Below are positions 59,656 to 64,000 of a stretch of DNA of 64,000 nt, in pieces. The notes beneath the pieces were generated by a model, which was not told where the DNA came from, did not search any database, and was given only the letters and a program-made list of their open reading frames with translations. This stretch comes from an uncultured Clostridia bacterium. Its GTDB lineage: Bacteria > Bacillota > Clostridia > Peptostreptococcales > Anaerovoracaceae. Made by a program: the position numbers and the translations under genes. Location: assembly GCA_947302715.1 (NCBI GenBank), contig CAMYVY010000004.1:1-64000 (forward strand), given 5' to 3'. Each line of letters starts with the position of its first letter. Positions within the stretch are counted from its first letter, which is position 1.

Positions 59656-59690
59656 GGGACGGTTCCCCTAAGGGAACCGTCCCATTTTTT
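59656..59690 (+). terminator. Terminator after the YitT gene
   Basis: A 12-bp stem GGGACGGTTCCC/GGGAACCGTCCC (59656-59667 and 59672-59683) with a CTAA loop and ATTTTTT on the plus strand. On the minus strand the tract is AAAAAAT, so it acts mainly on the YitT transcript. Confidence 0.9.
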
Positions 59691-59725
59691 ATACAATCGC
59701 GATTAGTTAGCAATTCTCCAATTCG

Positions 59726-62700
59726 CTATTTCTTGGTCCTCATACGAACCAGGAATGCAATTGCTGCTATCAAGATTGCCAGTACCAGTATTCCTATCCA
59801 AAGCGTTGCATTGCTCTGGTCGCCGGTCTTCGGAACATCCTTTGCAGGCTTCTCCGGAGTAGGCGTCGGGGTGATATTTGATTCAGGTTTCCAGTTGGCA
59901 GTGTATGTTATATTTCCGTCCTCATCCACTTCCCTGGTCCATCCATCAAAGACATATCCATCCCTGGTCGGATCTGCCGGTGCCGGTGGTTCATTACCGT
60001 TGGCATCGAGCTCAGTCTTATCCATGTAGATGATATTATTTTCCTTATCAATATATCTTACCCACTGTTTTTCAGGTGTCGGATCGTCCGGCTTTTCAGG
60101 TGTTGGATCGTCCGGCTTATCAGGATCTACCGGTGTAGGCTTGATTTCCTCCCACTTGGCAGTGTAGGTAATATTGCCATTGGCGTCAACCGTGCGAATC
60201 CAGCCTTCGAAATTGTATCCGTCCTTGCTCGGTGTGGCAGGAGGTGCAGGCTCAGCCTCTCCATCCTTAAGTGTCACTCTCTCCAAGTAGACCGTTCCGT
60301 CCGGATCGACGTACTCGACCCAGTGCGTCTTCTCCACCGGCGTCGGCGTTGTGTTCTCTTTCCACTTGGCTGTGTACGTCACATTACCATTGGCATCAAC
60401 CGTGCGGCTCCAACCGTCAAAAGTGAATCCATCCTTGGTCGGATTCGCAGGTGCACTTGGTTCAGACTCTCCGTCCTTAATCGTAACCTTTTCAAGATAG
60501 ACAGTACCATCGGAATCCACATACTGTACCCAGTGAGTCTTCTCAACCGGTGTTGGCGGATCCGGTACGACCGGGTCCGGACAAGTCGTCCTCGGTTCGT
60601 ACTTGGCGACATATGTCACGTTTCCTGTAACCGGATCGACAATCTTGGTCCATTCAACGAACTTCATTCCGTCGTGGCTCGGTCCGGCCGGCATAGTCGG
60701 TTCCTTGTCCTCCTCAACGGTTCCGCTCTTGATTATTTCTCCCGTCTGTCCATCAACAAAGATATATGTTTTGTCAGCCGTCGGGTCGACTACCGGAATC
60801 TTTTCGTATGTAGCAACCATGATGATGTTGCCCTTTTCGTCATATCCCGGTTTCCAGCCTGCGAACTTGTAGCCGTCCGGAGCCTTTACGCTGTTGTCCG
60901 CCGGAGCATCCGCACCGGACTCAGCCGCGGTCTTTGCCGCATCAGCACTTCCGTACATCTTCGTCTTGAACATATCGGAGTCAGAGCTTGCGAACGGATC
61001 AACATACGTTACGGAAACCCTGTTGTCGCATTCGTCGCACTGCTGTCCCGGATCAGGTCCTGGTCCAGGTCCCGGTGTCGGAGTTGACGATGTTTCCTTG
61101 TTCGTTACGGTTACTATCGTCTTGCCAGATGTGCCGGTTGTCTTCAGCACACTTCCGGTGTATCCGGATACAGCATCTTCCTCGACGTTATACTCGACAT
61201 TGCGTCCGCCTTCCATGGCCGGTAGGTTCTCCCACTTAACCGTGAGTTCATCACCGGATGCGCCGGCGGCTATCGTCTTATCCTCTCCGCTCACGCGAAT
61301 CGGTCCATACCCTTCGACGGTCTTCACCAGGTGGAAGGTTACAGCAAGCGGAGCCTCACTGAGTTCCTTGCCGTCCTTGTCCTTCCAAACCTTCGTCGCT
61401 TCAACAGTCTTATATTCCATCGGAGTCGTGCTATGCGTATTCACGATGGTATAGGTTCCGTTGCTGGTGGACTCAACGCTCTTGGTTATCGTTGCGGTAT
61501 ATCCTGTAACGGCATCTTCCTGAACTGCGTAGGCAATCGGTTCGCCCTTCGCCCTGTTCATCGGGAGTCCCTCAATTGTATAGGTCCAAATGTCACTGGA
61601 AACGCCCTTGTTCTCCTCGGTCAAGTATGCCGAAGCAACTTCCTTGGTTCCGTCAATGACTTTGACTCTGATGTATTCAGGTCTAATGCCATCCGCATCG
61701 TGTTCGTCGTCCCAACTCTTGATGATGTTAATCTTGGTAGTGTCGAACTTGGTGCGCGGATTTGTTATCTGGAATTTGCCATTCTCGGTCGTTTCAACCA
61801 TCGGTTTGTCATAACCGTTTGTCTCGAGCTCGGTTCCCGAATAGACTTCCTTCACGGTGTAGAATACAGGAACCATCGTTCCTTCCTGTTCTTCCTCGGT
61901 CGGGAGGTTCGTCCATTCGTAACCCCAGTCAGCTGTCTGTCCCGGATAGGTGGTCAAAGTCTCATCAGTCGGAGTCTCTATAGCTTCCACGGTTTCAACG
62001 AGTTCCGGCGAACCGCCTACCAACTGCTTGTAGAGTTCGTATTTAACCGTCTCCGGACGCTTGCTGTCACGGTCGTCATCGTCATCCCATACCTTGGTTA
62101 CGGTCACGGAATCACTTGGTCCGACAAATTCGTTGGTTACCGTGAATTCAGTTCCGTCTGTTCCGGACTCTTCAACGCTTCCGCTATATCCAAGTACGGC
62201 TTCTTCAGTGACTGTCCACTCGATAGCCTCGCCATTCATGTATTTCGGAAGTTCAGTCCATTCGGCTTCACCCTCAGGCTCTCCGGATTCGTCCATGGTT
62301 ATAGTCTTCTCTCCTCCATCAAAGACGATCTTGCCGTCCTGCTTACCATAGAGGTGGAGCGTGACATCCGCTCTCAAATCCGTTCCGAATTCATCGTCGC
62401 CGGTCCATACCTTGGTTGCGGTAACCGCGGTAGTTTCCGGTGTGTATGTATTCGTTATAACGAATCCATCAGCAGCACTTCCTTCGATTACGCTGTCATA
62501 ACCTTCCGGAATATTGATTTCTTCCACTGTATACTCTACAGTAGCGCCGTCAACCAGCGTCGGTAGGTTCTCGAATGTTCCAACGTAATTGTTGTTTTCG
62601 CTTAGGACGATCGATGTCACTTCGTTTCCGTCCTTATCGAGTGCTGTTTCTCCATCGGCAAGCAACTTGACAGCGATTCCGGCCTCAGGTCTCTTGCCGT

Positions 62701-64000
62701 CTTGATCGTTAGCGTCGTCCCAAACCTTTCTGACGCTTACGCTCATGGTATCGGGCTGCCATCTGTTCACATATACAGGAACAAAGTCGCCTACCTCACG
62801 GCCATCCCAGCTTACGCTGGTTATTACTTTTCCGGTTCCGTTATTTGTTGCTGTTATCGTTACCCTATGTACATCTGTGGTGTACTTGATGTCGCCCTGT
62901 CCACTCGGGATAACTTCGGAAACCTCGTAGGTGAATTCACCCTTGGCGATGCCATCTGCCGGATCGACATCCAAATTCGAAAGCGAAATTGGAATTGAAC
63001 CGAATACGGCGTTATGCTCATTCTCTCCTACCGGAGTGGTCGTGCTGTCCGCGGTCGCAGTATCTACAGCAGGCATCGGAAGTGCACGCTCCGAATTAGG
63101 AACAGCTTCTGTCTCGGCACCAATCTTGCTCTCGATCGGAGTAAGTACGAAGTTAAAGCTCTCGTCTGTCCAATCCTTTCCTACGAGCTGCTTGACGACG
63201 AATACCTTGGCAAGTCCCGTAACCTCATTCGGGAAGTTGATTACATGGAGTTCGGTTACTCTTTCATCGGCATCTTCGGCCTCTGTATAGTACGGAGTCT
63301 CGCTGTAATCATCAAGAGTCTTTCCGCTCTCATATGCTTCCTCGCTGTAGCGAGTATCGAATGCTCCCGATGTCGATTCAACAACTCTGTAGTATACCCA
63401 CTTGTTGTTCAAATCAAGGTCATCATCATCAGGCTGGTATGCCGGCAGGTCCTTAAATGTAACTGTTAGGTCGTCACCTGTCGCAGTCTGCTTAATTACA
63501 CGGGTTGTCGTCACACCATTCAGCCAGGATACTCCTTCTGCACTATTCCAGCTTGCTTCAGATGCAGGATTGTCCGTCGTCCATTCGAGAACCATTTCGA
63601 CATCTGCATTAGCAGGATCGGTCCAACTCTTAGTTACGCTAAGGTCGCGCTTCAGCTGGTTCACGAAGGTCACGTTCTTGGCCAGTGTAGTTGAAGCATT
63701 GCCGTCTTCATCAGGTTCAAATCTCTGCACCTGTGCGTAGCGATCCTCAAATATCTTGGAACTGAGATCCAATGTTCCGTCGCCCTTGTCAATCACAGTA
63801 ACCTGAACGTATTCGGTATCAACATCAATGCTCAAGTCATTTGCATTGGACTTGGTTTCTTCTACTGCATACATGTACTGGCCATATGCCATTCCCTTAG
63901 GTACCGCTGTACCATCGGAGTATTTCAGCTGTCCTTCGTCAGCGGTCTTACCAAGTTCGGATAGTCTGAACACAATGCTCGGGAAGTCGATAGTTATTTC
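59726..64000 (-). CDS. Giant Cna-B / InlB-repeat sortase-anchored adhesin (N-terminus outside window)
   Basis: At least 1424 residues; the frame stays open past 63973 (a GTG) to the window edge, so the true start is upstream. In order: an FctA/Spy0128-like pilin domain (KVFVVKQLVGKDWTDESFNF), flanked by Cna-B domains, of which I count six (for example SVRKVWDDANDQDGKRPEAG and TVTKVWDDDDDRDSKRPET); about five InlB B-type repeats (WVQYVDSDGTVYLEKV, WVEYVDPDGTVYLERV, WVRYIDKENNIIYMDK and two diverged); a Pro/Asp linker; and the sorting signal VPKTGD, a hydrophobic helix and RMRTKK. Cna-B domains usually form isopeptide bonds that stiffen the stalk. Neighbouring InlB repeats are near-identical at DNA level (60140-60540), so recombination may change copy number. 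No sortase lies nearby in the window. Confidence 0.9.
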   Translation of the reverse strand, partial: EITIDFPSIVFRLSELGKTADEGQLKYSDGTAVPKGMAYGQYMYAVEETKSNANDLSIDVDTEYVQVTVIDKGDGTLDLSSKIFEDRYAQVQRFEPDEDGNASTTLAKNVTFVNQLKRDLSVTKSWTDPANADVEMVLEWTTDNPASEASWNSAEGVSWLNGVTTTRVIKQTATGDDLTVTFKDLPAYQPDDDDLDLNNKWVYYRVVESTSGAFDTRYSEEAYESGKTLDDYSETPYYTEAEDADERVTELHVINFPNEVTGLAKVFVVKQLVGKDWTDESFNFVLTPIESKIGAETEAVPNSERALPMPAVDTATADSTTTPVGENEHNAVFGSIPISLSNLDVDPADGIAKGEFTYEVSEVIPSGQGDIKYTTDVHRVTITATNNGTGKVITSVSWDGREVGDFVPVYVNRWQPDTMSVSVRKVWDDANDQDGKRPEAGIAVKLLADGETALDKDGNEVTSIVLSENNNYVGTFENLPTLVDGATVEYTVEEINIPEGYDSVIEGSAADGFVITNTYTPETTAVTATKVWTGDDEFGTDLRADVTLHLYGKQDGKIVFDGGEKTITMDESGEPEGEAEWTELPKYMNGEAIEWTVTEEAVLGYSGSVEESGTDGTEFTVTNEFVGPSDSVTVTKVWDDDDDRDSKRPETVKYELYKQLVGGSPELVETVEAIETPTDETLTTYPGQTADWGYEWTNLPTEEEQEGTMVPVFYTVKEVYSGTELETNGYDKPMVETTENGKFQITNPRTKFDTTKINIIKSWDDEHDADGIRPEYIRVKVIDGTKEVASAYLTEENKGVSSDIWTYTIEGLPMNRAKGEPIAYAVQEDAVTGYTATITKSVESTSNGTYTIVNTHSTTPMEYKTVEATKVWKDKDGKELSEAPLAVTFHLVKTVEGYGPIRVSGEDKTIAAGASGDELTVKWENLPAMEGGRNVEYNVEEDAVSGYTGSVLKTTGTSGKTIVTVTNKETSSTPTPGPGPGPDPGQQCDECDNRVSVTYVDPFASSDSDMFKTKMYGSADAAKTAAESGADAPADNSVKAPDGYKFAGWKPGYDEKGNIIMVATYEKIPVVDPTADKTYIFVDGQTGEIIKSGTVEEDKEPTMPAGPSHDGMKFVEWTKIVDPVTGNVTYVAKYEPRTTCPDPVVPDPPTPVEKTHWVQYVDSDGTVYLEKVTIKDGESEPSAPANPTKDGFTFDGWSRTVDANGNVTYTAKWKENTTPTPVEKTHWVEYVDPDGTVYLERVTLKDGEAEPAPPATPSKDGYNFEGWIRTVDANGNITYTAKWEEIKPTPVDPDKPDDPTPEKPDDPTPEKQWVRYIDKENNIIYMDKTELDANGNEPPAPADPTRDGYVFDGWTREVDEDGNITYTANWKPESNITPTPTPEKPAKDVPKTGDQSNATLWIGILVLAILIAAIAFLVRMRTKK

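Noticed and set aside
60323..62566. Plus-strand frames of 254 and 411 residues
   Set aside because: They lie opposite the Cna-B/InlB repeats and reflect their biased composition; no ribosome sites or recognisable motifs.

Overview
The window looks like a low-to-mid GC, strictly anaerobic, Gram-positive chromosome from the Eubacteriales (Clostridia). The evidence is a pyruvate:ferredoxin oxidoreductase and a VOR-type 2-oxoacid:ferredoxin oxidoreductase, CWB2 cell-wall-binding repeats, sortase-type surface proteins ending in PKTGD, a CD1871A-family small CXXC protein and a clostridial-type thiolase. An oral or gut Anaerovoracaceae-like species is my inference; no rRNA or tRNA gene is present to test it. 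About 42 of 47 protein-coding loci lie on the minus strand; the plus-strand genes are tcdA, thrH, a cyclase, a Na/Pi transporter and a YitT protein.

Layout. 1-392 is a 93-bp tandem repeat running off the left edge. 543-2409 is a YtrA/YtrB/permease operon with its own operator. 2623-4444 holds tcdA (apparently leaderless, with an in-frame minisatellite) and a PHP phosphoesterase. 4473-6545 holds a STAS protein and a STAS-kinase-HATPase fusion. 6746-10832 is metF, the MetH reactivation domain and B12-dependent metH. 10873-17074 holds a TPM protein, a zinc-ribbon membrane protein and a very large MacB-like ABC exporter. 17249-17890 is thrH. 17895-26220 is an energy-metabolism operon: P-loop ATPase, VOR delta/alpha/beta/gamma, acyl-CoA:acetate CoA-transferase, PFOR. 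26416-28661 is a thiol/iron-sulfur redox module. 28717-38934 is rarA preceded by a run of a cell-wall and acyl-transfer genes: two family-3 glycosidases, a condensation-fold acyltransferase, an amidohydrolase and a GH3-type acyl-adenylating enzyme.

39053-39466 is a decay scar: the last codons and terminator of a lost second thiolase beside a truncated GNAT. 39473-46955 is, to me, the most interesting locus. A canonical cobalamin riboswitch plus terminator controls a sortase-anchored surface protein, a membrane-tethered surface protein, and a lipoprotein/permease/ATPase importer. I read it as a Gram-positive surface relay for corrinoids, resembling a heme relay but switched by B12; it would feed the B12-dependent MetH encoded in the same window.

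47203-56425 holds pncB, a cyclase, thiolase, a DUF2156 protein, surE, a sirtuin, a patatin and a COG2509 flavoprotein. 56578-59639 holds a Na/Pi cotransporter and a YitT protein. Between those two is a candidate type I toxin-antitoxin pair: a 29-residue hydrophobic peptide facing a short RNA with a consensus promoter and a terminator. The window ends inside a giant Cna-B/InlB-repeat adhesin whose N-terminus lies beyond 64000.

Across the window, several housekeeping enzymes carry low-complexity hydrophilic inserts, and two genes have a -10 box only 6 nt before the start codon, implying leaderless mRNAs.
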